Made by a program: the position numbers and the translations under genes. The notes beneath the pieces were generated by a model. That model saw only the letters and a list, made by a program, of their open reading frames with translations, made no database searches and had not been told where the DNA came from. This document shows positions 11,089-22,492 of a DNA stretch of 64,000 nt, in pieces; the first letter of the stretch is position 1; each line of letters starts with the position of its first letter. This stretch comes from Diadema setosum (lineage: Eukaryota; Echinodermata; Echinoidea; Diadematoida; Diadematidae): contig CM067072.1 in NCBI GenBank assembly GCA_033980235.1, positions 24,920,192 to 24,984,191 on the forward strand. Reading direction: 5' to 3'.

Positions 11089-12110
11089 AGATAATATAAA
11101 GTTTTGGTATTACCTCAAAAGTTTCCCTGAATTTCCTTGTCTTAGTTTGTGTTTCAGGTTAAAGTACCTTTCATATAACTAACACTGTGAGACTTACTTG
11201 CCCCAAAGTGCTCTCATGTCTTAGTAATCATGCAATAATGGTTTCATACCAGAGCCGCCGCCGTACGACGGCGGCGAGGTAGTACACGTATTGTGCGAAA
11301 CCAGCAGCATGCAGCCCCATACGCATACTGTGTAGCTAACTGCGACCAGCAGCCCCATACGCATACACAGCTAAATGGGGCTTCGCATTGTAGCTTACAG
11401 GATCATGACAGATTTAGTATCGCGGGTAAATATCAACTTAAAATCCAAAAATTTCTTCAATTTGAAGACTTACCAGTTAAGTTGAAGTCTTGAAAACAGG
11501 CTTTGGGCAACGTTTGGTTTTGCCAGTAGTCCCTTTCTGTTCGAATTGATGACTGAATGTGACTCGGTCGAGAGGACCTTGGGAGAGCTACACTGAATTG
11601 ACGGCCAGCGCATGCGCACACAAACATCTTATCCGTTCATGGATTTGAAATTTGTTCGCATGTGATGTGAGCGTATGCGCTGGCCGTAGTAATCAGTGTA
11701 TGTAGCTCTCCCCAAGGTCCTCTCGACAGAGTCACATTCAGTCATCAATTCGAACAGAAAGGGACTATTAGCAGAACCAAACGTTGCTCGAAGCCTGTTT
11801 TCAAGACTTCAACTTAATTGGTAAGTCTTCAAATTGAAGAATTTTGTGGATTTTAAGTTGATATTTACCCGCGATACTAAATCTCTCATGATCCTGAATG
11901 CTACAATGCGAAGCCCCATTACGCTATGCGTATGGGGCTGCTAGTCGCTATGCGTATGGGGCTGCTGGTCGCAGTAAATTGCATGATTACTAAGAAATGA
12001 GAGCACTTTGGGGCGAGTAAGTCTCACAGTGTTAGTTATATGATAGATACTTTAACCTGAAACGCGGAAATTCAGGGAAACTTTTGAGGTACCAAAACTT
12101 TTTATTATCT
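11089..12110. repeat. 1-kb palindromic (long-TIR) element, TTAA-flanked
   Basis: The two halves are inverted copies of each other over about 500 bp each. Examples are CTAACACTGTGAGACTTACT near 11181 against its complement near 12020, and CCTTGGGAGAGCTACAC near 11578 against its complement near 11705. Outer ends are TTAA/AGATAATAT and ATTATCT/TTAA. The centre is near 11610-11670, and both arms carry a GGCCAGCGCATGCGC or GCGTATGCGCTGGCC motif. A small GCCGCCGCCG/CGGCGGC hairpin (11252-11277) lies in the left arm only. No open frame of note. A diverged half copy is at 16039-16337. Confidence 0.85.
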
Positions 12111-12607
12111 TTAACTCTTTGACTATTCTAAGCCTACCCGGTACCTCAGTTAATGGCTTGCTAACACTGAATATTTTGCTCAACACATGACAAACTAATA
12201 CAATAAATCGCAATAGAAGTGCCACAGTTTGTTGAATGCATCACAGACACAAGGTGTTACATCACAGCAAAAATTTGCAATTTTCTCAGTAACTTTGGTG
12301 TGAAGTATTTCTAGCATGAACACTTCAATAAAAAGTTACATGGCTTTGAAAAACAGAACGTTTTTCCAAGTGCTCATATGTTGCAGTCTCAGAGTAATGT
12401 GGCTCACAGGGGGTTTACAATGTGGCACGCAAAGAGTTACAGTAATCTATCGATAACAAATAATGACGTGTATAAATCTACTCAAATACAACAGGGACAA
12501 TGTTCCTCACAATATAAGAAATCCATCAATGATCCAAAATTTCTCAAACATAACATGAAACAAAATGTACATAATTGGGGGCCAAACAACTCATTATAAT
12601 GAGATCT

Positions 12608-12776
12608 GGGGGTGTTTCATCAATTCAGTCAGCACTGACAAGTTGTCAGTCTCTGACAATTTCAGTAAAATCTTTGGTTTTGATTGGCTGAGAAGCTGTG
12701 GTCACTGACTGTTATTATGGTAATTGTCAGAGACTGACAACTTGTCAGCGCTAACAACTTTGATGAAACGGTGCCC
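12608..12776. repeat. Short fold-back MITE
   Basis: The arms of about 50 bp are inverted: GACAAGTTGTCAGTCTCTGA near 12637 and its complement near 12735, plus TTTCATCAA and TTGATGAAA near the ends. A 3-bp TGG on both sides may be the target duplication. It lies 111 bp beyond the donor of ASNSD1 exon 2. Confidence 0.75.
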
Positions 12777-12887
12777 TGGTGCTCCAGAGGTATATTGGTC
12801 TGTATTGAAAGTCTGTATTATCATTGAGTGAATACAGTGGAAGATTACAGGATACCAAGTACACCAAGGTAGCCAAGATGGACAAAC

Positions 12888-13298
12888 CTCTATTCCACCA
12901 AAGATCTCTCCATTCCAGAGCAGGATGTTTCCCGCATTGTCCGAGACAGGTTGTGGTGTTGGCTCTCCTCGGAGGTGCAGGACCTGCCCAATGAACGTCC
13001 CATAAACTGTCCGGCAACCATCTGCCTGTGGCTGCGGTCCTGCGAGAGTTTGGTCCTCTGGTAACCGGCTGAGGTCCGGGCACAGCTCTCCCTCAGCTTT
13101 CGACGAGGGGAGGCACTGATTCTCTTTGTCCACATTGGGTCTTTGGGGTATGCTTTTACACTGTTTGGTAGCAGTTCCGCCATCTTCACTTGAAAGTGAT
13201 GTGTTACCAAGTTGTGATGAGCAACGGCGGGAAACCAGGGTTTTATTTTCTATGACTGATGCGAGATCAGGTCCCCTGTTCTGCAAGGTAGCCAGCAA
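12888..13298 (-). CDS. ASNSD1 coding exon 2 (glutaminase-like domain)
   Basis: This 411-bp exon encodes residues 22-158 in phase 0. It has a strong acceptor (poly-T then CAG) and a donor (GAG/GTTTGT). It begins [11 protein letters not shown], which matches LKQRGPN in human ASNSD1, and ends with VLHLRG (127-132), TPQPV and [14 protein letters not shown], which match VLHLRG, TTQPV and NVFLWNGEIFSGIK in the human protein. These are core motifs of the class II glutamine amidotransferase fold; LRG and NGEIF line the substrate pocket in asparagine synthetase B. Between RGPD (29-32) and VLHLRG lie 94 residues rich in Ser, Gln, Pro and Lys, against about 19 in human, so this lineage has an insertion of about 75 residues that is probably a disordered loop. 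Confidence 0.95.
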
Positions 13299-13693
13299 CT
13301 GAAAAAAAAAAATATATATAAAACAGTGTACATGCAAATGAAATTGCAAACTCCATGCAATCATGAAGGAGCCTCAAGTTTTAAATTAAAAGTGTAACTG
13401 TGTTATTGTGCCAGAGCTCTTCTAGTGTGGTAAAGGACTCATCTTCTAGTATCAGCCCCTGAAATTTCTCTGAAATTTCATTAAAATAGAATTTGAGATT
13501 AGAACAGCATGTGTCAACATATTTTATGATGTTAAGTTTTTGTGATGAGAACAACTTCATGACGATAATGAAGAAATATTAATGACAGTAATCATTATGA
13601 TATAAATAAAGAGTATAAAATAAATCAATCAATTTCACTTAATAAATAAATTGATAAAAAGTACTAAAAACACTATTACTACAACAATTACTG

Positions 13694-13727
<34 letters not shown>

Positions 13728-13986
13728 AATTACTACCACTTCTAATAGTGATAATAATGATTATTCAAAGCAAAAGAACAATAAAAGAACAAGAATGAGA
13801 AGATGATGAGAAAATGTGCCGAAGAATCATGGAGAACGTGGCAGGAGTTTTAACATTAAGCAACCTTTCCCCTGTGCCGGTAGCGTGAATTCTTAGATTT
13901 TTGAACAAAAATCTTATTAGTGAGCACTGATACAGAGGGGACAATAATTTCAAAGCTGAAATAAGAATACTGTTTCGGAAACATAC
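13299..13986 (-). other. ASNSD1 intron 1 with (TAC)n array
   Basis: A 688-bp intron with canonical GT/AG ends. It contains a (CTA)n microsatellite at 13694-13727 and AT-rich sequence. No other feature seen. Confidence 0.85.
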
Positions 13987-14049
13987 CTTTTGGTCTAGTC
14001 TTGTGACAGGCACTGTGGAGGAAGATACAATGCAGAAAATTCCACACAT
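13987..14049 (-). CDS. ASNSD1 coding exon 1, start of protein
   Basis: This 63-bp exon encodes the first 21 residues, beginning MCGIFCIVSSS and ending at a donor AAG/GTATGT. The MCGI start is diagnostic: in class II (Ntn) amidotransferases the Met is removed and Cys2 becomes the nucleophile that releases ammonia from glutamine. Human ASNSD1 starts MCGICC. The ATG has A at -3. An upstream ATG at 14068 in another frame overlaps the start and could act as an upstream open frame; in vertebrates the ASNSD1 mRNA has an upstream frame (ASDURF, a prefoldin-like protein), but I could not find that sequence here. The protein is a likely ATP-dependent amidotransferase of unproven substrate. The 5' UTR exon and promoter were not located. 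Confidence 0.93.
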
Positions 14050-14184
14050 CTTCCTCACTTATGGTCATTTGTGCAAATCTGTCAACCTGTCAACCAGAGC
14101 ACACAAGCAATAGCCTTTAATCATAACCATGAAACCTTACAATAAAATTATCAGTTTAAAAATTGATACCTACACAAGCTGGCA

Positions 14185-14878
14185 CTATAATGAACTTTTA
14201 CATCGATGTTGACATCTCAAAATCCACAAACCTAAATTACACCAAAATCACAGGATATATTTGCCAGCTTATTTTTAATCACTCTCGTAAATTTGAACCA
14301 AATTGGTAATCTGAAAGCTAAGATATCAACGGTGACGTCAACTATCATGATGTCACTCAAAACAGCTTGCTCTTTATGACCCTCAAAATTCACGATTGCT
14401 GCGTATGCTGCCTGCACAATCTAAAACTAAACTTAGCAATCTAAGATTATGCGACATATTTTTTCAAGAACTTAGCACTAACCTGGAGCTAAAAATCAAT
14501 GTACAAATGATTATGGCAAGTGGAATAAAGTCAGTTGAGAAATTCAGTTCCTAGAGCACACAAGAACACACAAACAGACATACTGAGACAGACAGACAAA
14601 CACACACACACACACACATACATTTTTTTAATTGACTTCCTTCTACTTGCCATAATCATGTAGACCCTACACTGATTTTCAGCTCCAGGTTACTTTGTAT
14701 GTCGCACAATGTTAGACAGGTATCGTCAGTTTCTGACTGTGCAACAACCTGAAAGTTGAGGTCGATATCTCAGCTTTCCAATGACTGATTGTTTCAAATG
14801 ATGCATGTGATTTTGGTGGAATTTGATTATGTGAAATTCCAGATGTCTACTTGGATACGAAAGTACATTTGTGCATGA
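14185..14878. repeat. Fold-back element upstream of ASNSD1
   Basis: Inverted halves about a centre near 14580: ACACCAAAATCACA near 14238 and TGTGATTTTGGTGG near 14807; GAAAGCTAAGATATC near 14313 and GATATCTCAGCTTTC near 14764; ATGATTATGGCAAGT near 14508 and ACTTGCCATAATCAT near 14645. A CA-rich microsatellite lies in the middle. The arms are diverged, so it is an old insertion. It starts about 135 bp upstream of the ASNSD1 start codon. Confidence 0.75.
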
Positions 14879-16038
14879 TCGCCCACAAGCCTATGAACAG
14901 ACCTTGTTCCTCAGGGTCTGTGGATGATGATCTGTGCCTTTACTTAGCATTGACTTCTGAAAAAAAAAATTAAGAGAGCTCTGGTTCTTGTTAAACAAAA
15001 CCAAGGTTAAAGACCCTACAGGTGTAGTGTGGGGATCCATGGACAGAAAGGCTGGCCCAGCCTCAGATATATTCGAGAATCCCCGTAACAATCTGTGTAC
15101 AGCTTTATCACTGATGTCTGTGTAAATAACATGCGCAGCGGTGGAATCTTGACTGGAGTCGACCATTACTGATGAGCGTGTGCTTCAGTGCATACATTTT
15201 CTGACTGGCACTCTGTGTTGTTTTCGAATGTGGTGTTTACCTGGTAGGTAGTGAATGAATAAGGCCACCCGTACCCATGAATCCCTATGCTTCCATTTCT
15301 TTACAGTACGCAAAATTTTGTGAATTAACCTGTATACCATGCCATCCAATCAGTGTTAAACAGCTACCTTGTGTGATACCACAATTCCTGCTCTTCCCTT
15401 CTGAGTTATAATGATTTGTCAGTAGTACTTAAATAGTAATCAAGTAATAGTAGGCAGGTCTACTACAACTTGTACTTTATGTAGACACTACACAAGGACG
15501 CAAGGAAGGTCTAGTTAAAAAAAAAAAAAACCAGCACCAAAATATATGGTCCATGGTTCAACCTTCCTAACCCCGGGACGCTCCGTGTACACAGTTACAC
15601 ACTGTGGGAGCGTCCTGAGTCAATAGAGTGCTATATCGGTAAGCTTGAAAAACATACACAGTCTGTCACAGATTTTCGCGCCTCCGTAAGTTTCGAATTT
15701 CACTAGAAAAAAACTTACTTTTATAGTATACATAAGATTCTTATCTAATTCCTACCATCCGTTCACCTAGTTCTTGTTCACACTGGTCCAATGATCTTGA
15801 ATAAAAATGTTTTTTTCAGGTCCATCTCCTAGCTCCCCATCCCATTCACCATTTTCGAAATCAGTATGCAGTACACTGCGCACGTAAATATTAATGTGCT
15901 GGGCGGAGTCGCAATGCTTTTAGCCTTCTGACAAGGCCTGCGCGCGCGTACCCACCCAGAAAGCAATGCAATATACAGCGAGAGGGTTTGCCACAACAGT
16001 ATGATACGGCCTTGCCATAAAGCTACAGCTGTACAGAT
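14879..16038. other. Unassigned; short hairpin and open frame
   Basis: A minus-strand open frame of 91 residues at 15166-14891 (MVDSSQDSTAAHVIY onwards) looks mildly protein-like but matches nothing I know; it could be an upstream exon. 15575-15615 is a GC-rich hairpin (GGGACGCTCC pairs with GGGAGCGTCCT). No gene is called. Confidence 0.35.
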
Positions 16039-16337
16039 GAATTGACGGCCAGCGCATGCGCACAAATTTCAAATCCATTGACTGTATAAGATGTCGTTCT
16101 CCCAAGTTCCTCTCGACCGAGTCGTATTTAACTCGTCAATTCGAGCAGAAATGGAATATTGGCAGGACCAAAAGTTGAACGCAGTCAGTCTTCAACATTA
16201 TAACTTCACCTGTAAGTCTGCATATTACAGAATTTTTGCGATTTCATATTGATATTTAGGCGCTATACTTCGCCTGTCATGATCATGTCTGCTACAATGT
16301 GCAGCCCCAACACTGCGTGTTGGGGCTGGTCGCAGTT
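16039..16337. repeat. Diverged half copy of the 1-kb palindrome arm
   Basis: It begins GAATTGACGGCCAGCGCATG and runs through CCTCTCGACCGAGTCG, GATATTTA and GGGGCTGGTCGCAGTTA. These are the same motifs in the same order as one arm of the palindrome at 11089-12110. Only one arm is present. Confidence 0.75.
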
Positions 16338-16749
16338 ACAACCTCCCATGCCAATATTCCATGCACGGAGGTGTAACAGTGAACAGGTTACACAGTTTCT
16401 AATCAACCTACATGCACTGAAAAGACTCTCAATATGCTTTGGGCATTATCCTGAAATAGTCCACCACTCCATTCCCTGCCATTCATTTTGTCTGGTCACT
16501 TGCTGGTTGTCATCATGGATAGGCATAGCCAGTGTCACAGTGACTGTCGCCGTCGACTGCTAGTGCTATCCACCTCCATTTCCAGAGTTTGCACATCGTG
16601 AAGACGCACTCGCAGACAAGAGGGGACCGATATCACGATTTCATGGGTCCAACCAATTAGATCTATATAAACTAAGTGGTCTAACTGGTTGTCTACGTTA
16701 CTTAACCATAGGCCTAATAAATGTTAATTATACGATAGGGTCTAAATAA

Positions 16750-17069
16750 TATGGGCCGTGACGCGAGAAAAGGGCCCTTAGCGCCGCTGCGCGCAAACGT
16801 CAGAAAACGGCGCGGAAGTTTAACAAAGCAATACGCGCAAAAAAGATCAACGAGCTAACTACGCGGAAATGCATAGACGCATCAAAAAGTGACAGGATTT
16901 GGACAAAACATGCTGTTTTGAATGTTGTAGTTGGAGCATTTAGGAGTGGAATTTCAGACAAAAGTTTGCATATCCAAATACGTCAGAGTTTCTTCTACAA
17001 TATGGAGGTGAAAACTCATTTTCGGTATAATGATGCCCTATGGGCCCTTTTCTCGCGTCACGGCCCATA
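16750..17069. repeat. MITE with about 30-bp perfect inverted ends
   Basis: Left end TATGGGCCGTGACGCGAGAA and right end TTCTCGCGTCACGGCCCATA are exact complements, extending through AAGGGCCC. The 320-bp element has a CG-rich left interior and no conserved coding frame. Confidence 0.85.
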
Positions 17070-19321
17070 TGTAATTCGTCTCGTGCCACACTTTGACAGC
17101 ATAATTTTGAATATGTGGGACCGTTATATGTATCGCTGGCAGACGACCGCGATCTAAGCTACATAAATTTGACCACAAACGTTCAAGAAGTGAATAAAAA
17201 ACACACCATATCAAGAAATGAAATACCGTGGTTACGACTAGACTATAAAATGATACATAAGCCCGCGATTTCAATTAAAAAACACACATCAACTTACCAT
17301 GCGCTGTTCCCTGTATTTACAAAATTACTGGATGCCCGCCCTCTATTGACAAATAAATTTACCTCTTTTTCGTTTTTCTCTCTCATTGCTCTCTCCACTC
17401 CCCTTTCTCTCTCTCCGGCAGCTCCTCCATTGACCATCAGTCTTCCAGATTACTTAGTAATTATTTGCTATAGATCTACAGTAGTTTGTTGAATTCAGTA
17501 ACGAGTTGTTATTGAGCCCTACTCGGCTAGGACGGCTTGACATGATTAAAAAGTCAGTCAGTATATTCTTCAATGACGTCATATCCCATCAACCATTTGC
17601 CTCCACCCTCCCCGTTCCGTGCTGATGCAGAATTCCACATCAATGAATACTAACACTAGTTGCATACGTCGATATCTGTGTACAGTTTTGTTTTGTTTTG
17701 TTTTGTTTTTAATCTGTGATGTGTCATTTTATCACCTTTGTAGGCATCTGTTAAAACTTCTTTATAGGGGAATTTTTGACAGTCAAAAGGCAGGCTGAAA
17801 AGAAAGAGAAGAGTTTCATTAGTACAACAGTAAAATTTGATCGAAATACGGTTAAAGCGGATTGGTGAAATTATGATATTATAATTATTGTGAAGTTTTG
17901 TTATTTTTTGAATAGTACATAGTTTTAGAACTGGATTTCAAATTGATCACCTCCTTGCTTCTTTTCTCTCTGTATACCCTCTCTTTTATCATTTCTTCCT
18001 CTTCTCTGTTAGAAATATCAAATGAGAAGAATTTCATTTGATTTTCAATCTGTTCTTGACAACTTTCTTTGTGTCAATACTGTACTTTCATGAAATTTTC
18101 AAGTGTTTATTGTTGTCACTACACCCCTTGACAGTATTTGTTTCGATCGTAGGAAATTTGGGGAAAACTGTTAATGATAGTTTTGATTTTTTTTTTTTTA
18201 TTATCGCGATGACTTGAACTTGCCGACTATGTCTTCTTAATTAACGGTCTTGCGATATATAATTTAAAAAGTTGTGGTATAGAAAAGAATGAAATCATGC
18301 ACAAGGCAGTGCTGAAGCTCTTTCACAATATGTGTGACTAGCTTTATGGGTACATCATTTTGAAGAAAAAAAAAGAAGAAGCTCTATACTAATTATCGCT
18401 CTTATTTAGCGGTGGCCATGGTTACATGAGATCATTTTTGTTTTATTCAAAGTCATGAATTGACTGATTAAGATGCGGATGAGTATTGGTAGGTCATGCA
18501 GTGCAAACCTCAGTATAGTAATCTTGATCACTCATTGACCTTTAAACCACATAGAGCGTGATTCAGCAAAGTTTGATTTCAATGAAGCAGCCACTGACTT
18601 AACTTGTATGAGATGTTGTGATAGTGTGCAAAAGATTGAAACGCCGCGTTAACTCTTTGAACCCCAACTCTCCCTGCCCAACAACCCTATATCACGTTGA
18701 TAGGAAGTGAACTCATCAAATATCGTTTTTCCTGGTACAATGCACTGCATCCACACTAACAATAATGACGCTGATAACGACAATGTTGTTGTTGTTGTTG
18801 TTGATGATGATGATGATTACGACATGATATGATGATGACGAAAATGACAATAATACTAATAACAATATCACTAATGCACGATATTGATAAATCAAAGTCG
18901 TATATTTCTAGATTAAAACTTGAAAGGTATTGTATCATCAGTCAGAATGCTTCTCTTATTTGTATAGCTTGTTAGCTTTGTATTTTATATTCTATATTCA
19001 TATTACCTGGACAACCTTGTGCTATGCCCACTGATTTACCCGAGGTATAATAATGATATAGAAGGAACTTTATGGGGATACATGATGAAACGTATCTATT
19101 CCAAGGATTCGAATTTAGAACTTTTTTTGTTGTTTTTTAAGAGTACAAAGTGTGCTCATGGTGCTTCAACCGCTGTAATGTATCGAGCCTCTTGCTGATT
19201 GTCATGCCAACTGAATTCTATTTTGTTCAGAGAAGACATGTACTGAATTTTTCCTCGGATGAGTGTTACGTCTTTATAGGGTGTAATCCCGCGCCATATT
19301 CCTGAATTAGTTTAAATGAAT
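17070..19321. other. Gene-poor AT-rich stretch
   Basis: Contains small TTTTG (17690-17710) and TTG/ATG (18785-18817) tracts. No exon, RNA gene or larger repeat recognised. Confidence 0.45.
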
Positions 19322-20131
19322 TAGTCCGGCGGCATCGTGAAAAAAATCCATTAACTGTCTATTAAAAAGCATCATATTCGGCACACAGGTCATGTAGACT
19401 GACATATTCTAAGCACATTTGGAAATTGAGCCCTTAGACATTTGACGTCTTCTCCCGCTGCCATGGTAACGAATGATCTTTATTTGGAAAAAAAAATCAT
19501 ATATTTCTAATAATATCATACTGAAATGTAAGAAAAATGACTACAGTTATAGATTTGGTATTACTTAAACATTTTCAATTAAAATCCTAGTTATCATCAA
19601 TCATTTTTGAAAAATACACACATTTTCAATTGGATAGTATTAAAATTTTATAGAATAATGTGATTATGTGAAGTACTCATTCAGTTGCATAAAATCCTAT
19701 AGTCATACTGTGACGTCTTCCCCGTTGCCATGGTAATTAATGACTTTTTGACAAATAAGACAAACTTCTGATCATACATATCAAATGTGACAAAAATTAC
19801 CTAATTATTACCCCTTCAAATGCAATCAAAATCTCAGTCGTGCAAGGTCATGGGGAAAAATGTCTGTTGCCATGGTAACACTTGGAATTTTGGAAACTTA
19901 CGTATGTTTTAGTATGGTATATGATTGGAAATATGTGTTGTTGTTGTTGTTTTTTAATAAGAAATCATTCGTTACCATGGCGACGGGAGAAGACGGCAAA
20001 TTTCCAAAGTGCTCAATATCCAAATCTGTTTAGAATGATATTATGTCAGTCTACATGTGCGCCGAATTTGGTGCTTTTAGACAAATTTGGTCAATTGGTC
20101 TGATATATATTGAGCTATGCCGCTGGACTAC
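19322..20131. repeat. 810-bp fold-back element
   Basis: The ends are inverted: TAGTCCGGCGGCATCGTG on the left and the complement of GCTATGCCGCTGGACTA on the right. Internal arms also pair: CATGTAGACTGACAT near 19391 with ATGTCAGTCTACATG near 20042, and GACGTCTTCTCCCG near 19444 with CGGGAGAAGACGGC near 19984. A third CCGTTGCCATGGTAA motif sits in the middle (19723). Non-coding. Confidence 0.75.
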
Positions 20132-20850
20132 AACCCCAAGAAATGATTTCCTGCGTATATACGAATATGAGAGTTGTGAGATGATCATAGTGTTGCTTCT
20201 TCCATTCTTCGCGCGTTTGGTGATCACACGACTCGCGGAACTTTAACATCACACAATTTTCTTTTTTGTTTTAATGATGAAATTAATGTCCATCGTTCCG
20301 CTTGTCCGATTTGACTATAGACAATTTGAACACGGTGTAAAATTGCCCTTTCAAAATAATGGACCCGCTTAATCGACATATTGATAAGCCGCGTGTTCCG
20401 ATCATCGAGATAAGATTACGGATCGAGGTCTAAATAATGCATCTGAAGTACCATGTTTTATACGGTTAGTTGACCGAGTTGATTGTGTCGAAGTGACATT
20501 CGCGAACTCTCTTGCCTGTACGCCTGATCAGAAAGAAACAAAACTTTGTCAGAATGCCGACATACAGCTTTTGTCTTCGCCAGTGAGCAATGCCTATTGA
20601 TAAACTACCATTTGTAATGACTGTCACGCCACGAAAAGGATATTTGACGCAACATCCTTATAGAGTGGCGAGACTGGTCCACTGCAGGAGGACCATGGAT
20701 GCATATAATGTCGACCGTATTAATCATTACGCTCTTAATACGCACTCTGAGACAAATGAAAATACTTAGGGGTCTGTGTTTTACCATCTTCTCCATCCTT
20801 CTCCAGTCTCTTCGTTTCCATGTTGGAAGAAAAATGAGAATGAAATAATT
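20132..20850. other. Nothing recognised
   Basis: Mixed sequence with no credible exon, RNA gene or repeat that I can name. Confidence 0.4.
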
Positions 20851-21035
20851 GAATTGAATAGAATAGAATAGAATTGAATTGAATTGAATTGAATTGAATT
20901 GAATTGAATTGAATTGAATTGAATTGAATTGAATTGAATTGAATTGAATTGAATTGAATTGAATTGAATTGAATTGAATTGAATTGAATTGAATTGAATT
21001 GAATTGAATTGAATTGAATTGAATTGAACTGAATT
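20851..21035. repeat. (GAATT)n microsatellite, about 37 units
   Basis: About 185 bp of GAATT repeats, with GAATA variants at the left end. At 21139-21165 the same motif occurs once more next to TTTATTCTCATATTTC, which reads like an inverted 3' end of a LINE or SINE. The array may be an expanded retroposon tail. Confidence 0.95.
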
Positions 21036-22136
21036 TCAATATCCTTCTCGTTCTCTTCTTCTTCAATAGCGAGTAAACCAAATTTCTTTTGAGCAATATA
21101 ATTATTAGTCATTGTGTCACAGTCACCTTCCGAATATTTGATTGAATTGAATTTATTCTCATATTTCACAAGAAAATCAAATGCAATACATTTTACTGGA
21201 TAAAAAAGGCAACAAAATTATCATATTGCCATGCAAAATATGAAAAAAAAAGACTTATTGCTACAAAACTAAATGTAATGATATCAGGCGAGTCGACAAT
21301 TCAAGGCTATCTGTACGTATCTGAATCTGTATCTGAATATCTAGCTCCTCCTTTGCGTATGGGTTATGTAATGGATTGCTCTTCAAGTTTTCGAGTTTCA
21401 AGTTTCAAGTTTTTATTTCATATTTCCATTTCTCAGTGATGGGATTACAAAATGATTGACAATAAAACAAAAGTACAAAACATATACAACCATATCTTAT
21501 GTTGAAGAAAAAAAGACAAACAAACATTACACACAAATGTAAATGGTCATTTTCGTCTGAGGATATCACAAATAAATGTCAGAAATATGATGGGGTCTAC
21601 ATAAAAGCAATGATGCTTGTAAAAACTGTAGGTTCCCGAATTTATAGGCGTGAAATTATACGGAGAACGGACATGTTTATCTCGACCAACTTAAATTCAC
21701 ACAGAGGCATTAGTCAATTGCTAATGAATCCATGTCGATGATATTAATCAATTTCACACTTACCGAATGAATTATCCACGATCTGAATGAGGTTTTCTAT
21801 CGCAGACACCAAAAAAAGAAAACATGAAGTCAATTTTGTGGAAACGTCTCTCACCTTTACTCACAAACCTACACTGAACATCGAAAATAATACTACTCCT
21901 TCTTCTCCCTTTATTTTTTTTGCACCTCTTTCGTATTTCTCATGTCATGTCTAATGACTATTAACACTTCTCCAAGATAAGCCGAATACATTTACAGGGA
22001 AGCAGTGTGGGTAACAAGGGAGACAAGAAATTTGGAGGGACCCAAAGGGGCAGGGGGCAACGGGGGAATGAAATGTTGGTGGTCTCTCGCCCACTCTACC
22101 GATACGGTGTCGCTTCCTATATGCTTGTACCAACAT
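21036..22136. other. Non-coding; possible inverted retroposon 3' ends
   Basis: At 21390-21440 a (CAAGTTT)n-like run followed by TTATTTCATATTTCC resembles the 3' end of a LINE on the minus strand. No gene recognised. Confidence 0.35.
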
Positions 22137-22320
22137 GGGGGCGGTGTGGCTTAGTGGATAAGACCTCCCGACTTCCAATCGGTGGACCCGAGTTCGAATC
22201 CCGCCCAGAGCCTTACGTCCTTGAGTATGGTCAAGAAGTTTTTACCCAAAATGTCGCTTTCGACCCAGGTGTATAAATGGGTATACCTGATAACGCTAGG
22301 GTGATAATAGATCTAATGGC
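22137..22320 (+). repeat. tRNA-derived SINE
   Basis: The head carries a Pol III A box (TGGCTTAGTGG, 22147-22157) and B box (GAGTTCGAATCCC, around 22190-22202) at tRNA spacing, with a tRNA-like anticodon region. The acceptor stem does not pair, so it is not a functional tRNA gene. The body holds CTTACGTCCTTG, TTTTTACCCAAAATGTC and GACCCAGGTGTATAAATGGG. The same body is found reversed at 26128-26285 and as a relic at 23730-23870. Confidence 0.8.
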
Positions 22321-22346
22321 AGGGTCCTCTGGTAGAGCAGTAGTGA

Positions 22347-22492
22347 GCTTTAGATTTTAGACGCGCGGACGTTCAAAGAGAAAAAAAATACATGATCTGA
22401 GCGTGCGCAGTAGCGCGGATAAAGTTACTGCGCACGCTCAGATCATGTTTTTTTCTCTTTGAACGTCCGCGCGTCTAAAATCTAAAGCTCCC
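22347..22492. repeat. Near-perfect hairpin MITE
   Basis: Arms of about 68 bp are nearly exact complements (GACGCGCGGACGTTCAAAG against CTTTGAACGTCCGCGCGTC; GATCTGAGCGTGCGCAGTA against its complement) around a loop of only about ten bases. TAGTGA occurs on both sides (22341-22346 and 22493-22498) and may be the target duplication. The high arm identity suggests recent insertion. Confidence 0.85.

Larger units (their letters stand above)
9720..12887 (-). other. ASNSD1 intron 2
   Basis: Inferred from the clean phase-0 junction between the exons at 12888-13298 and 9600-9719. It contains a 174-bp MITE (10224-10397), an A-tract (10447-10471), a 1-kb palindrome (11089-12110) and a 169-bp MITE (12608-12776). 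Confidence 0.85.

Noticed and set aside
20605..21169. Open frames reading QFNSI repeats.
   Set aside because: Translation of the GAATT microsatellite on the minus strand.
22137..22211. A functional tRNA gene.
   Set aside because: A and B boxes are present but the acceptor stem does not pair, and the body continues as a repeated SINE.
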